NCBI GenBank assembly: GCA_012522695.1
Contig: JAAYJX010000038.1
Location: 1-35,082 of the forward strand
Source of the DNA: Erysipelotrichia bacterium
GTDB taxonomy: Bacteria > Bacillota_I > Bacilli_A > RFN20 > CAG-826
Reading direction: 5' to 3'
Length of the DNA stretch: 35,082 bases
Shown here in pieces: positions 16,440 through 25,800 of this stretch. The notes under the pieces are model-generated. The model was not told the DNA's origin, made no database searches, and worked only from the letters and a program-made list of their open reading frames with translations. The position numbers and the translations under genes were made by a program. Every line of letters starts with the position of its first letter. The first letter of the stretch is position 1.

Positions 16440-18413
16440 ATGATAAAAATTAGAGCAAAAGATTTAACAATTGAAGAAAAAGCCAAACTTTTAATTGGAA
16501 AAGATTTTTGGCGAATTGATACGTTAGGCGGAAAAATACCTGACTTTTTAATGAACGACGGACCAGTTGGAATAAGACAGCCAAGACTTTCAACTAATGG
16601 TGTTGAAACCGTTCAGCCTAGTATTGCTTATCCTTCAATTCAAGTTTTATCACAAACATGGAATGAAGACTTAGTTTATGAAATGGCTAAAGCAATAGCT
16701 AATGATGCAATTGAATTAGAAACCGATATCATTTTAGCTCCAGGCGTTAATATTAAGCGTCTACCACATAATGGACGTAACTTTGAATATGTTTCTGAAG
16801 ATCCATTTTTAGCAGGTGTAATGGCAAAAAAATATATTGAAGGTATTCAAGATCAAAAAGTTGGTGCATGTTTAAAACATTACGCAGCAAATAATAGCGA
16901 AGTGTCACGTAATTATAAATCAATGGAAATTGACGAAAGAACATTAAGAGAAATTTATTTACTTCCTCATGAAATTGCCACAAAAGCAAAACCGTGGCTT
17001 GTCATGACAGCTTATAATCTTGTTAACGGCGTTCGTATGAGTGCTCACGATAAACTTTATCGCATCTTAAGAAATGAATTTAAATTTGATGGCTTAATTA
17101 TTAGTGATTGGGGTGCGGTCATGAACAGAACAAAATCACTTAAGGCTAGTCTTGATTTAGAAATGCCATACGATAAATTGCATTTAGAACAATTACTCGA
17201 TGATATTAAAAATGAAAAAGTTGATATGGAAATTGTTGACGCAAGTGTTAATCGCATAATTGATACTGCTTATAAATGTGAAGAAATGCGTAAGATCCGG
17301 CAAATTAATTTAAGTGTTGAGGAACGTTATAATATTGCTGAAAAAGTTGCCGAAGAAGGTATTGTGTTGTTAAAAAATGAAGATGGTGCTTTGCCTTTAA
17401 AGAAAAATGAAAAAGTTTTAGTAACTGGCACGGCTGTTGATTCTTATGTCTTTGGTGGCGGTTCTAGCCAAGTTACACCGCGCGAACCTTTTGTTAAGTT
17501 AATCGATAGTTTAAAAGGTGAAGGCTTAAACGTCTCTTATTTCCGCACGATGCAATTTACTGCCGGAGCATTTACCTCAATTACTGATCTCAAAGGGGCC
17601 TTAAATAAAATTTTCATTGATGATATTGATGCGACAATTGTAACGATTAGCCAAGATAATCATGCACATAGTGAATTTTATAATCGTCAAAACTTACTTC
17701 TTTCTAATGAGCAAATTGATTTAATTAAAGAAATTACTTATGTTTCGCCAAAAACAATTGTTGTTATTTATAGCGGCGCGCCCATTGAAATGAATGAATG
17801 GATTGACGATGTTGATGCCGTTTTATATGTTGGTTATGTTGGTGAAAAAGGCAATAAAGCTGTTGCGAAAATATTAAGTGGAAGTGTTAATCCTAGTGGT
17901 AAACTTACCGAAACATTCCCAATGTTTTTAGAAGATGTTCAAGCTTATCACGCCTATGAAGATGCTCGTGTCGCTTTATATGAAGAACAATTAAGTGTTG
18001 GTTATCGACAATTCGTTTCTGAAAATACACCCGTATTGTTTCCTTTTGGTTTTGGTTTAAGTTATTCAACTTTTGTCTATGATAATTTAAAAATTACTAA
18101 AAGCGGCAAAGAAGTTGATATTACATTAACGCTTACAAATACTTCAAAAATTGATGGTCACGAGGTTGCCCAAGTTTATGTTCGCGAAAGACTTCCGGAT
18201 GTTTATCGCCCACTTTATGAATTAAAGGGATGGAAAAAAGTTTTTCTTAAAGCAGGTGAAACAAAAACTGTAAGTATTACTTTAGATCAAAGAAGTTTTA
18301 GTTATTATTCTTTGGCTCATGATGATTGGCACATTAATGAAAATGGTCAATTTAGTATTTATGTTTCTTCTTCTTCAATCGATATTGAATTATTCACCCA
18401 TATTAAATATTAA
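16440..18413 (+). CDS. GH3 beta-glucosidase family enzyme
   Basis: A 657-residue cytoplasmic GH3 enzyme (no signal peptide) expected to release sugar from beta-glucosides. The first domain shows MNDGPVGIR (38-46), GRNFEYVSEDP (112-122), the substrate-binding KHYAANNSE (Lys146, His147) and the nucleophile Asp223 in IISDWGA. The second domain carries LFGGGSSQVTP-like and SEFYNRQNLLLS segments, where the Glu of SEFYNR aligns with the usual acid/base position, and a C-terminal fibronectin-III-like domain follows the PFGFGLSYSTF motif. It is somewhat shorter than common 700-850 residue relatives. AAGGAGG ribosome site. Pairing with a GH31 alpha-glucosidase suggests that the operon handles mixed-linkage or plant-derived glucosides; no transporter for them is adjacent. 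Confidence 0.9.
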   Translation: MIKIRAKDLTIEEKAKLLIGKDFWRIDTLGGKIPDFLMNDGPVGIRQPRLSTNGVETVQPSIAYPSIQVLSQTWNEDLVYEMAKAIANDAIELETDIILAPGVNIKRLPHNGRNFEYVSEDPFLAGVMAKKYIEGIQDQKVGACLKHYAANNSEVSRNYKSMEIDERTLREIYLLPHEIATKAKPWLVMTAYNLVNGVRMSAHDKLYRILRNEFKFDGLIISDWGAVMNRTKSLKASLDLEMPYDKLHLEQLLDDIKNEKVDMEIVDASVNRIIDTAYKCEEMRKIRQINLSVEERYNIAEKVAEEGIVLLKNEDGALPLKKNEKVLVTGTAVDSYVFGGGSSQVTPREPFVKLIDSLKGEGLNVSYFRTMQFTAGAFTSITDLKGALNKIFIDDIDATIVTISQDNHAHSEFYNRQNLLLSNEQIDLIKEITYVSPKTIVVIYSGAPIEMNEWIDDVDAVLYVGYVGEKGNKAVAKILSGSVNPSGKLTETFPMFLEDVQAYHAYEDARVALYEEQLSVGYRQFVSENTPVLFPFGFGLSYSTFVYDNLKITKSGKEVDITLTLTNTSKIDGHEVAQVYVRERLPDVYRPLYELKGWKKVFLKAGETKTVSITLDQRSFSYYSLAHDDWHINENGQFSIYVSSSSIDIELFTHIKY

Positions 18414-18481
18414 CTTTTGTTTTGCTAGGCTTTTCTTAAAATTTATTTCTTTTGTTTTTCGTCCTTTTATAATGATTCTAT

Positions 18482-18509
18482 TTGAATTTACTAGTAAAAA
18501 TGATATGAT
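18482..18509 (+). promoter_or_regulatory. Promoter of the M-box/mgtA unit
   Basis: TTGAAT (18482-18487) and TATGAT (18504-18509) are separated by 16 nt, immediately upstream of the riboswitch. The stretch 18414-18481 after the GH3 gene is T-rich with no clear hairpin terminator. Confidence 0.55.
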
Positions 18510-18514
18510 AAATG

Positions 18515-18684
18515 TTGGAAACTGGTAGGTGAGACTACCATTTGGATTATCGGTTACTGCCGCGATTTAGTGGAGACACTATCTTGAAGGTTAATAGTCT
18601 AAATCGAATCAAGGTTTAGAATAATGTAATGTCATGCCAAATGGAGTTAAAGCTTGAGACATAGGTTTCAATTTAATTTAGAAA
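18515..18684 (+). promoter_or_regulatory. M-box (ykoK-type) Mg2+ riboswitch
   Basis: The 5' part has GGTAGGTGAGACTACC, CATTTGG and CGGTTACTGCCGC, matching the conserved GGUGAGGCUCC and CGCUGCC segments of the M-box. The 3' part has TGCCAAATGGAGTTAAAGC and GAGACATAGG, matching the conserved UGCCA..GUUAAAGCU element; CATTTGG pairs with CCAAATG to close the long-range helix. A terminator hairpin follows and the next gene is an MgtA-type ATPase. At high Mg2+ the aptamer fold should favour the terminator and switch mgtA off. Confidence 0.9.
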
Positions 18685-18686
18685 TT

Positions 18687-18720
18687 AAACACCAGCTTTC
18701 AATTGGTGTTTTTATTTTTC
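18687..18720 (+). terminator. Riboswitch-controlled intrinsic terminator
   Basis: Stem AACACCA (18688-18694) with TGGTGTT (18704-18710), a 9-nt loop and a T-rich tail TTTATTTTT. It sits directly after the M-box, as expected for the expression platform. Confidence 0.85.
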
Positions 18721-18734
18721 TTTGGAGGAATTAT

Positions 18735-18767
18735 ATGGACGATTATCATCAGAGGATTTTAATTTGA
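18735..18767 (+). CDS. 10-codon leader ORF between the riboswitch terminator and mgtA
   Basis: ATG to TGA encodes MDDYHQRILI. A perfect GGAGG ribosome site stands at 18723-18728, 7 nt before the ATG, so ribosomes should load here. It is not in frame with mgtA, whose start is 65 nt after the stop. It could be a leader peptide adding translational control to mgtA, by analogy with mgtL of enterobacteria, although it has no proline run and no sequence similarity I can see. A chance ORF is also possible. Confidence 0.35.
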   Translation: MDDYHQRILI

Positions 18768-18832
18768 TCTTTTAGTAGAAAAAACTTCTTTTTGCTAAGA
18801 GATAACAAAAAAAGCGAAAAGGAGGTATGAGA

Positions 18833-21490
18833 GTGAAAAAAGAAAGAAAAAGAATCGACTTAAAAAAACAAAATGAAGTCGAAGCTAATATTAGAAAATA
18901 CGCTAATTTACCAATTGAAGAATTATATGAGCAATTTAATACTTCTAGTGCTGGTTTAAAAGAAGACCAACTAGAAGACTTAAAAGACAAATATGATAAA
19001 AACGTTATTGAAATTGGTAAGAAAAACACAAGATTTAGAAGATTAATAAATTCTATAATTAATCCTTTTAATATTATTTTATTGTTAATTGCTTTTGTTA
19101 CTTTTCTATTAGACGTTATTTTAGTACCAGTTAAAGAAGAACGTGACTTCTTAACTGTTATTATAATAATTGCCTTAGTTTTAATTTCAGCGATTGTCGC
19201 CTTTATTCAAGGTGAAAAATCTAATAAAGCAACTGAGCAACTTACCAGTCTTATTTCTAATAAAGCGGACGTTTTAAGAGATGGCAAACTAATTGAAGTA
19301 TTAATGGAGGATATCTTACCTGGTGATATTATAAAGCTATCGGCTGGCGATATGATTCCTGCAGATATAAGGTTTATCTCGACAAAAGACACGTTTATTG
19401 CCCAAAGTGCTTTAACCGGAGAATCAAATCCTGTTGAAAAATTTTCACATAAATTACCAAAAGAAGATTGTTCAATTACAGATTTAGAAAATATAGGCTT
19501 TAGTGGATCAAACGTTATTTCTGGCGTTGCTTATGGTGTTGTTATTTTAACTGGTAATAATACTTACTTCGGAGCGATGGCTGAACAACTTTCATCCCCA
19601 AGAGATAAAAATTCTTTTGAAAAAGGTGTAAGTAATGTAAGTAAATTATTAATTATTATGATGCTTATTATGGTACCTATTGTCTTTTTACTTAATTGGA
19701 TTGGTCCAAAAAGAATTGGTTGGGAATCCTCGCTTTTGTTTGCAATTTCAATTGCCGTTGGTTTAACACCTGAATTACTACCAGTTATTATGACCACGAC
19801 ACTTGCTACTGGGGCAATTGCCATGAGCAAACATCAAGTAATTGTTAAAGATTTAGGTAGTATTCAAACGTTTGGACAAATGGATATTTTATGTACTGAT
19901 AAAACTGGTACTCTAACTGAAGATAAAATTATTTTAGAAAAATATATGGATTTAAATGGGCAATCAGATTTTAGAGTTTTAAGACACGCTTATTTAAATA
20001 GTTATTTTCAAACTGGCCTAAAAAATATGATGGACGTTGCCATTATTGAACGAGCAAGAAAACAAGAGATTAGTGAAGTAAAAAGAAAATATACTGTCGT
20101 TGATGAAATTCCTTTTGATTTTTCTAGAAGAAGAATGAGTGTAGTTGTTGTCGATGATACAGGCAAAAGGCAACTTATTACTAAGGGCGCGGTTGAAGAG
20201 ATGCTAGCAATTTGTAAATATGCTGAAATTAATGGCGAAGTTGTCATTATTGATAAAAATATTAAAGAAATAGCATTAAAAACATATCATAAACATAATA
20301 ACGATGGTTTAAGAATGATTGCTGTTGCTCAAAAAAATGAAGTTCCTGATGAACATAAATTTGGTGTGGCTGATGAATCGAATATGGTTTTAATTGGCTT
20401 TATTGGTTTTTTAGATCCGCCTAAAGAAAGTGCAAAAATCGCCATTAGTGCCTTAAAAGATCATGGTATTAGAACGGTTGTTTTAACAGGTGATAGTGAA
20501 GGAGTTGCGGCAAAAGTATGTAAAAAGGTGGGAATTAGCGCCGATAAAATCATTTTAGGCGTTGAAGTTGAAAAAATGAGTGATGAGGAGTTAAAAGAAG
20601 AACTTAAAGTTTGTGACCTTTTTGCCAAACTTTCTCCTAAACAAAAAGAAAGGGTTGTAAATTTATTTCAAGAACTTAATCACACGGTTGGCTATTTAGG
20701 TGACGGGATTAATGATGCCCTTGCTTTAAAACAGGCTGATGTTGGTGTCTCAGTCGACGGCGCGGTTGATATTGCCAAAGAAACAGCTGATATTATTTTA
20801 CTTGAAAAAGATTTAATGGTTTTAGAAGAAGGAGTTATTAGAGGGCGTCAGACTTTTGGTAATGTTATTAAATATATTAAGATGGCCGTTAGTGGTAATT
20901 TTGGTAATATGTTTGCTGTTATTGGTGCGTCAATCTTTTTGCCATTTTTACCGATGTTACCAGTCCAATTACTAATTCAAAACCTTCTTAATGACTTCTC
21001 ACAAGTCGGTTTACCTTTTGATCGTGTTGATGAAGACTATATTGCAAAACCTCGAAAGTGGAATACAAAATCAATCTTAAAATTTACAGCGGTCTTTGGA
21101 CCTCTTTCATCTGTTTTTGACTTTTTAACATTTATTGTTATGTATTTTATTATTGGTAAAGGTTTAGGCGTTAGTGAACTTGCACCACTCTTTCAAGCTG
21201 GATGGTTTATTTTTGGTACGCTTTCGCAAATCTTAATTGTTCATATTGTTAGAACAAGAAAAGTGCCTTTTGTTCAAAGTTATGCTTCAAAACCTTTAAT
21301 TATTTCTTCAATAGCTTTTGGTGTCCCTGCTATTTTAATCGCCTTTACTTCACTAGGCGAAAAGTTTTTACATATGACAAGACTACCACTTATTTATATC
21401 CCGTGGCTTTTAGGAATATTAGTGTTATACGCTCTTAGTACACAATTACTAAAAATGGTCTTTATCAAACGTTCTGGTGAATGGTTATAG
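18833..21490 (+). CDS. mgtA: Magnesium-transporting P-type ATPase (P-IIIB, MgtA type)
   Basis: An 885-residue membrane pump that imports Mg2+ at ATP cost. GTG at 18833 is taken as the start because AAGGAGG lies 7 nt before it; the in-frame ATG at 18827 is only 1 nt from that site. The actuator loop has TGES (195-198), the phosphorylated Asp356 is in CTDKTGTLTED, the nucleotide domain has LTKG-like ITKGA, and the hinge is GDGIND (623-628). The fourth membrane helix VGLTPELLPV is diagnostic for MgtA/MgtB. The C-terminal six helices follow. The upstream M-box and terminator fit Mg2+ starvation control. Confidence 0.95.
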   Translation: MKKERKRIDLKKQNEVEANIRKYANLPIEELYEQFNTSSAGLKEDQLEDLKDKYDKNVIEIGKKNTRFRRLINSIINPFNIILLLIAFVTFLLDVILVPVKEERDFLTVIIIIALVLISAIVAFIQGEKSNKATEQLTSLISNKADVLRDGKLIEVLMEDILPGDIIKLSAGDMIPADIRFISTKDTFIAQSALTGESNPVEKFSHKLPKEDCSITDLENIGFSGSNVISGVAYGVVILTGNNTYFGAMAEQLSSPRDKNSFEKGVSNVSKLLIIMMLIMVPIVFLLNWIGPKRIGWESSLLFAISIAVGLTPELLPVIMTTTLATGAIAMSKHQVIVKDLGSIQTFGQMDILCTDKTGTLTEDKIILEKYMDLNGQSDFRVLRHAYLNSYFQTGLKNMMDVAIIERARKQEISEVKRKYTVVDEIPFDFSRRRMSVVVVDDTGKRQLITKGAVEEMLAICKYAEINGEVVIIDKNIKEIALKTYHKHNNDGLRMIAVAQKNEVPDEHKFGVADESNMVLIGFIGFLDPPKESAKIAISALKDHGIRTVVLTGDSEGVAAKVCKKVGISADKIILGVEVEKMSDEELKEELKVCDLFAKLSPKQKERVVNLFQELNHTVGYLGDGINDALALKQADVGVSVDGAVDIAKETADIILLEKDLMVLEEGVIRGRQTFGNVIKYIKMAVSGNFGNMFAVIGASIFLPFLPMLPVQLLIQNLLNDFSQVGLPFDRVDEDYIAKPRKWNTKSILKFTAVFGPLSSVFDFLTFIVMYFIIGKGLGVSELAPLFQAGWFIFGTLSQILIVHIVRTRKVPFVQSYASKPLIISSIAFGVPAILIAFTSLGEKFLHMTRLPLIYIPWLLGILVLYALSTQLLKMVFIKRSGEWL

Positions 21491-21512
21491 CGTTTAAACT
21501 ACTTAATCGCTA
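21488..21512 (+). terminator. Hairpin between convergent mgtA and aldose epimerase genes
   Basis: TAGCG (21488-21492) pairs with CGCTA (21508-21512), with a few extra A-T pairs inside, followed by ATTTTAATAAT. A weak terminator for mgtA; it overlaps both stop codons. Confidence 0.4.
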
Positions 21513-22462
21513 ATTTTAATAATATAACGAATCGTGCGTTCATATGGTTTAGATTTTGTGACTAATAAATTATTAAATGTTTGGTTTTGACTTCTAACAA
21601 TATCAACTGGTTCAATCGCAAGAGCGTGATATAAATTAACTAATTTATGGCCCACTAACAAAAGATTACTAGGAAAATTTGTTGAATACATTTGCACAGC
21701 AGGATAATTTGAAATCACTTCTAAAGTAATGTCTTTTGTTTTAAAAGTTAGCAGACCATCAATTAATAATAAATGGTCAAAACCCATCGCGGGTTCTTTA
21801 TTAACTAAGGGATGCAAAATTATATCTTGGAGTTTTTTACCTTCTTTAATATAAAAAGGACTATCGCTTGTATTAACTATTAACTCATCATTCAATTGCT
21901 TTTTATCATGTGTATAATAATGTGTTGCGTTTGCTTTTAAAATATGATTAAGAATTGTACCATCACCATCAAGATTAAAATAACTATGGTTTGTTATGTT
22001 TAAAATCGTATCCATAGTTGTCGTTGCTTTGTAATTTATTTCTAATCCAACATCTCGCAAAGTATAAATAACGTGCAGTTTAACTTCTGCTGGATAGCCC
22101 CCTTCTCCATCAACACTTACATATTCAAATACTAATTCGGTTAAGGTTTGTTTTATAAGTCTAAACTTTTTAAAAGCAAAGCTTTCATGTCCTCCGTGAA
22201 GTGAATTTGTGTTTTTTTCGTTAAGTTGAGTTTGATATGTTTTATTATTAATTTTAAAAACACCTTTGTCAATTCGTCCTGCGACACGTCCAATCGTCGC
22301 TCCAAAATAGCCGCTAGCTGCTGTTTTATAATCATTTAAATTAGCTAACGATAAAACAATATTACGATAGTTTTTTGGTTTAATTTCAAATGTATAAATT
22401 GATGCACCTATATCTAAAAATCTAATTCGGATAAAATTATTTTCTAATGTGTAAAGTTGCAT
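21503..22462 (-). CDS. galM: Aldose 1-epimerase (mutarotase)
   Basis: A 319-residue cytoplasmic enzyme interconverting alpha and beta anomers of glucose or galactose. GRVAGRI (58-64), NSLHGG with His89, the catalytic acid His159 in TNHSYFNLDG and the base Glu284 in LAIEPVD are all in place, and the length fits the family. Rapid anomer exchange would support use of sugar freed by the glycosidases elsewhere in the window. The gene is convergent with mgtA. Its ribosome site is weak (AAGG about 13 nt before the ATG). A strong terminator lies just upstream, and a TATAAT 22 nt before the ATG may be its own -10 box. Confidence 0.92.
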   Translation of the reverse strand: MQLYTLENNFIRIRFLDIGASIYTFEIKPKNYRNIVLSLANLNDYKTAASGYFGATIGRVAGRIDKGVFKINNKTYQTQLNEKNTNSLHGGHESFAFKKFRLIKQTLTELVFEYVSVDGEGGYPAEVKLHVIYTLRDVGLEINYKATTTMDTILNITNHSYFNLDGDGTILNHILKANATHYYTHDKKQLNDELIVNTSDSPFYIKEGKKLQDIILHPLVNKEPAMGFDHLLLIDGLLTFKTKDITLEVISNYPAVQMYSTNFPSNLLLVGHKLVNLYHALAIEPVDIVRSQNQTFNNLLVTKSKPYERTIRYIIKISD

Positions 22463-22493
22463 TATTATTTATGGCCTTAGTCATTATTATACA

Positions 22494-22525
22494 TAAAAAA
22501 ACGCCCAACGAAAAAATTAGGCGTT
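22494..22525 (-). terminator. Intrinsic terminator between tRNA-Pro and galM
   Basis: On the minus strand AACGCC (22520-22525) pairs with GGCGTT (22500-22505) around a T-rich loop and is followed by seven T. It ends the polC/tRNA-Pro transcript or acts as an attenuator in the galM leader. Confidence 0.75.
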
Positions 22526-22713
22526 AATCAATACCAATACTGAAATAGTAACTTTGCGAACATATAGATTTTAGATTATTTCACCAAATAAAATTTTTTA
22601 TGTAAGCAAATTTAAATAATCATTCTATCTTCTTGATTAAGTTTTTTTAGAAGTTCTCTTTTTTGTTGGTTTTACTCTCGTTTGGCAAAATTATGGGGGA
22701 AGTTACAATATAA
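22526..22713 (-). other. 188-nt stretch without a supported gene (tRNA-Pro to galM)
   Basis: No intact gene is visible. One minus-strand frame reads FAKRE, an in-frame TAA, then NQQKRELLKKLNQEDRMII and a stop (about 22597-22676), which has a protein-like composition but no start; it may be the remnant of a small gene or chance. Confidence 0.3.
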
Positions 22714-22790
22714 TGGTCGGAACGGAGGGATTCGAACCCTCGGCCTCTTGGTCCCGAACCAAGCGCACTACCAAGCTGTGCTACGTCCCG
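22714..22790 (-). tRNA. tRNA-Pro(CGG), with encoded CCA
   Basis: Full cloverleaf on the minus strand: acceptor CGGGACG with CGTTCCG (one G-U pair), anticodon arm CTTGG/CCAAG with loop TTCGGGA, anticodon CGG, T arm GAGGG/CCCTC with TTCGAAT loop, discriminator A and encoded CCA (22714-22716). It reads CCG proline codons, rare in such AT-rich DNA. Confidence 0.96.
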
Positions 22791-22810
22791 AAGTTAACGG
22801 ACCAACTAAC

Positions 22811-22816
22811 ATTATA
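22811..22816 (-). promoter_or_regulatory. -10 box of the tRNA-Pro promoter
   Basis: TATAAT in the 33-nt gap between polC and the tRNA, 20 nt before the tRNA 5' end. The -35 region would be inside the end of polC and is not clear; co-transcription with polC is also possible. Confidence 0.45.
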
Positions 22817-22823
22817 AAACAAC

Positions 22824-25800
22824 CTAGGAAAAATTAAAGTTAAAAAGATCTAATTGATCAGAATCTGGTAAGTCAGCAAAAACACCAAGTTTTTTCATTT
22901 TATCTAAAACAGTCGTATTAAGTTTTGTTCGTTTTTCTAAATCTTCAACCGAAGTAAATACTCCGTCTTTTCTTGCCTCTAAAACACTTTGAGCGGCTGA
23001 TTCACCTAAACCGTCTAAAACAACAAAGGGAGGAATTAACGTTTTATTTTCTTCGTCAATAATAAAATTTGTTGCATCAGATTTATATAAATCAAGATTC
23101 GCAAATTTAAAACCTCTTTCATACATTTCTAAGGCAACAAATAAAGTGTCAAAAATTTCTTCTTCTTTAGGAGTAATTCTTTCTTGACGATTAACGGTTT
23201 TACGTCTTAATTCTTCTAATCTTGTTGATATTTCATCTTCACCTAAAACCATCGTTTCAAATTCAAATTGTTTTGAACGAACACTAAAGAAAACAGCATA
23301 AAAAACAAGAGGATAATACACTTTAAAATATCCTACACGTGTTGCTTGCATAACATAGGCGACTGCGTGGGCTTTAGGAAACATGTAACTAATTTTATTA
23401 CAAGAATCGATATAATAATCTGGAACATTAAAAGCTTTCATAATCGCAACGTTTTCTTGTGGGATTTTTTTACCACCTCGAACAATTTCCATAATCCCAA
23501 AAGCAATGTTTGCTTCAATACCTTGATCCATTAAATAAGTCATAATATCGTCACGACAACCAATAACATCTTTTAATGTAGCGGCTTTTGAATCAATTAG
23601 AGCTTCAGCGTTATTAGCCCAAACATTACCGCCGTGCGTTAGACCACTAACAATAACTAATTCAGCAAATGTTTTTGGTTTAGCTTTACGTAAAACACCA
23701 CGGACAAAATCAGTGCCAAATTCCGGCACACCTAAAGAACCATTATCAATTTTCATAAAGTTATTATTTCTATTTAACGCTTTATCACTAGTAAATAAAG
23801 ATAAAACTTTAGGGTCATTTAAAGGCACTTCATTAAGGTCGACTTTAGCAATATCTGCCATCATCTTTAAAGCTAAAGGATCGCCATGTCCTAATAAGTC
23901 AAGTTTAAGAAGCGAGTCATGAATTGCCCGATAGTCAAAATGTGTTGTTTTCCATGAAGATGTTAAATCATCAGCCGGATATTGAACTGGCATAAAATCA
24001 AAAACATCAAGATGATTAGGAATAACCATAATCCCGCCTGGATGTTGACCGGTCGTTTTTTTAACACCAACAAGCGGCGCAGCTAAATAAGCAACTTCGG
24101 CCCGTGGGACACTATCAGGGTCAAAGCCTCTTCTTTCAAAATAGCCGCGTACATAACCAAAAGCCATTTTTTCAGCTGTTGTTGAAATCGTCCCGGCACG
24201 AAAAACATTATCTTCGCCGAGTAAAACTTTTGTAAAGTCGTGAGCTTGTGCTTGATAATCACTTGGGAAGTTTAAGTCGATATCTGGTACTTTATTTGCG
24301 TGGATACCTAGGAATGTTTCAAAGGGAATATTTTGACCATCTTTTATATATTGCGTGTGACAAATAGGACAATTTTTATCAGGTAAATCATAACCTGAAG
24401 CATAATTAGGATCAGTATTAAATTCAAAATTACGACAATTTGGACAACGATAATGAGGTTTTAAAGGGTTAACTTCAGTAATGTGCATTAATGTCGCGAC
24501 TAAACTTGAGCCAACTGAACCACGACTACCAACAATATAACCATCTTCATTAGCTTTATGAACAATCCGGTAGGCAATGTAATAAATGACCGCGTAGTTA
24601 TTGCTAATAATCGCATTGAGCTCAGTCTTAATTCTTTCTTCAATAACTTCAGGTAAAACATCTCCATACCATTTATGCGCTGTTTCATATGTTAATTTTT
24701 TAACCATTTCTTCAGCTTCTGGCATTTTTGGAGATTCGAGTTTTGTACTAATTGGTTGCAATTCTTCAATTAATGCAGCGATTTCTTTTGTATTTGTTAC
24801 GATAATTTCGAAAGCTTTTTCTGGATCTAAAAATTTAAAGTGTTCAAGCATTTCATCAGTAGAACGATAATGTTGATCAGGATTTTCATGATAAACACCA
24901 TCAGGACGATCATATGGATTCGTATTTAAAGGATGGGGTCGATTACCTTTCGCTTTCGTCATAATATAAATATCACGTGTAACTTTATCTTCTTCATTAA
25001 CATAATGGACGTCGCCTGTTACAACGACTTTTTTATTAGCAAGTTCTGCGGCTGAAATAATATCTTTAATAAGTGTTTGAACTTGTTCGATATTTTCTAA
25101 AGTATTTGTATTTATTAAATAAGAATAATTAGCCGGAGGTTGCACTTCAATATAATCATAAAAGTCCATTGCTTTTTGTAATTCGAGGGCATTTTTTGTG
25201 CGGGCTTTATCAAAGATTTCTCCATTAAAACATGCTGAACCGAATAAAAGACCTTCGCGGTGTTTAATTAATTCATGACGAGGGATGCGCGGTAAATCAG
25301 CAAAATAATTAATGTGACTTAGAGTAATTAATTTATATAAGTTTTTTAACCCTATTTTATTTTTCACTAAAACAATAACATGACGCGGCTTTAAATGTTT
25401 TAAAATATCATCACTAGCTTTTAATGTACTTAAATCACTATGCGTTAAATAGCCATGCTCGCGTTCTAAAATCGTTAAACTAGCAAGCCAAACATCATTT
25501 AATATTTTCGCATCATAAAGAGCTCTATGTGCTTCTCTTTCATTATAAGCAGCAATTTGTAAACGTCGTGACAGAGCGCCTAAATTATGATAACGGTCTT
25601 CGGGAAAAAGATATCGTGATAAGGCTAATGTATCAATAATTGGATTACTTATTTCTTCTAACCCATGTCTTTTTAATGCTTCATTTAAAAAACCAATATC
25701 AAAATCAGCATTATGCGAAACTAAAATGGCGTCTTTTAAAAATTCTTTAATAATTAAAATAGCGTCTTTTTCTTCAAGTCCATCTTTAACCATTTCATCA

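Noticed and set aside
18735-18832. Read-through of the 10-codon ORF with TGA as Trp, giving a 29-codon peptide
   Set aside because: UGA is a stop in this genome, and the extended peptide ends at another TGA out of frame with mgtA.
20008-20247. Minus-strand ORFs opposite mgtA (18772-19029, 19207-19392, 19564-19830, 20008-20247)
   Set aside because: Shadows of the P-type ATPase coding strand without ribosome sites or family motifs.
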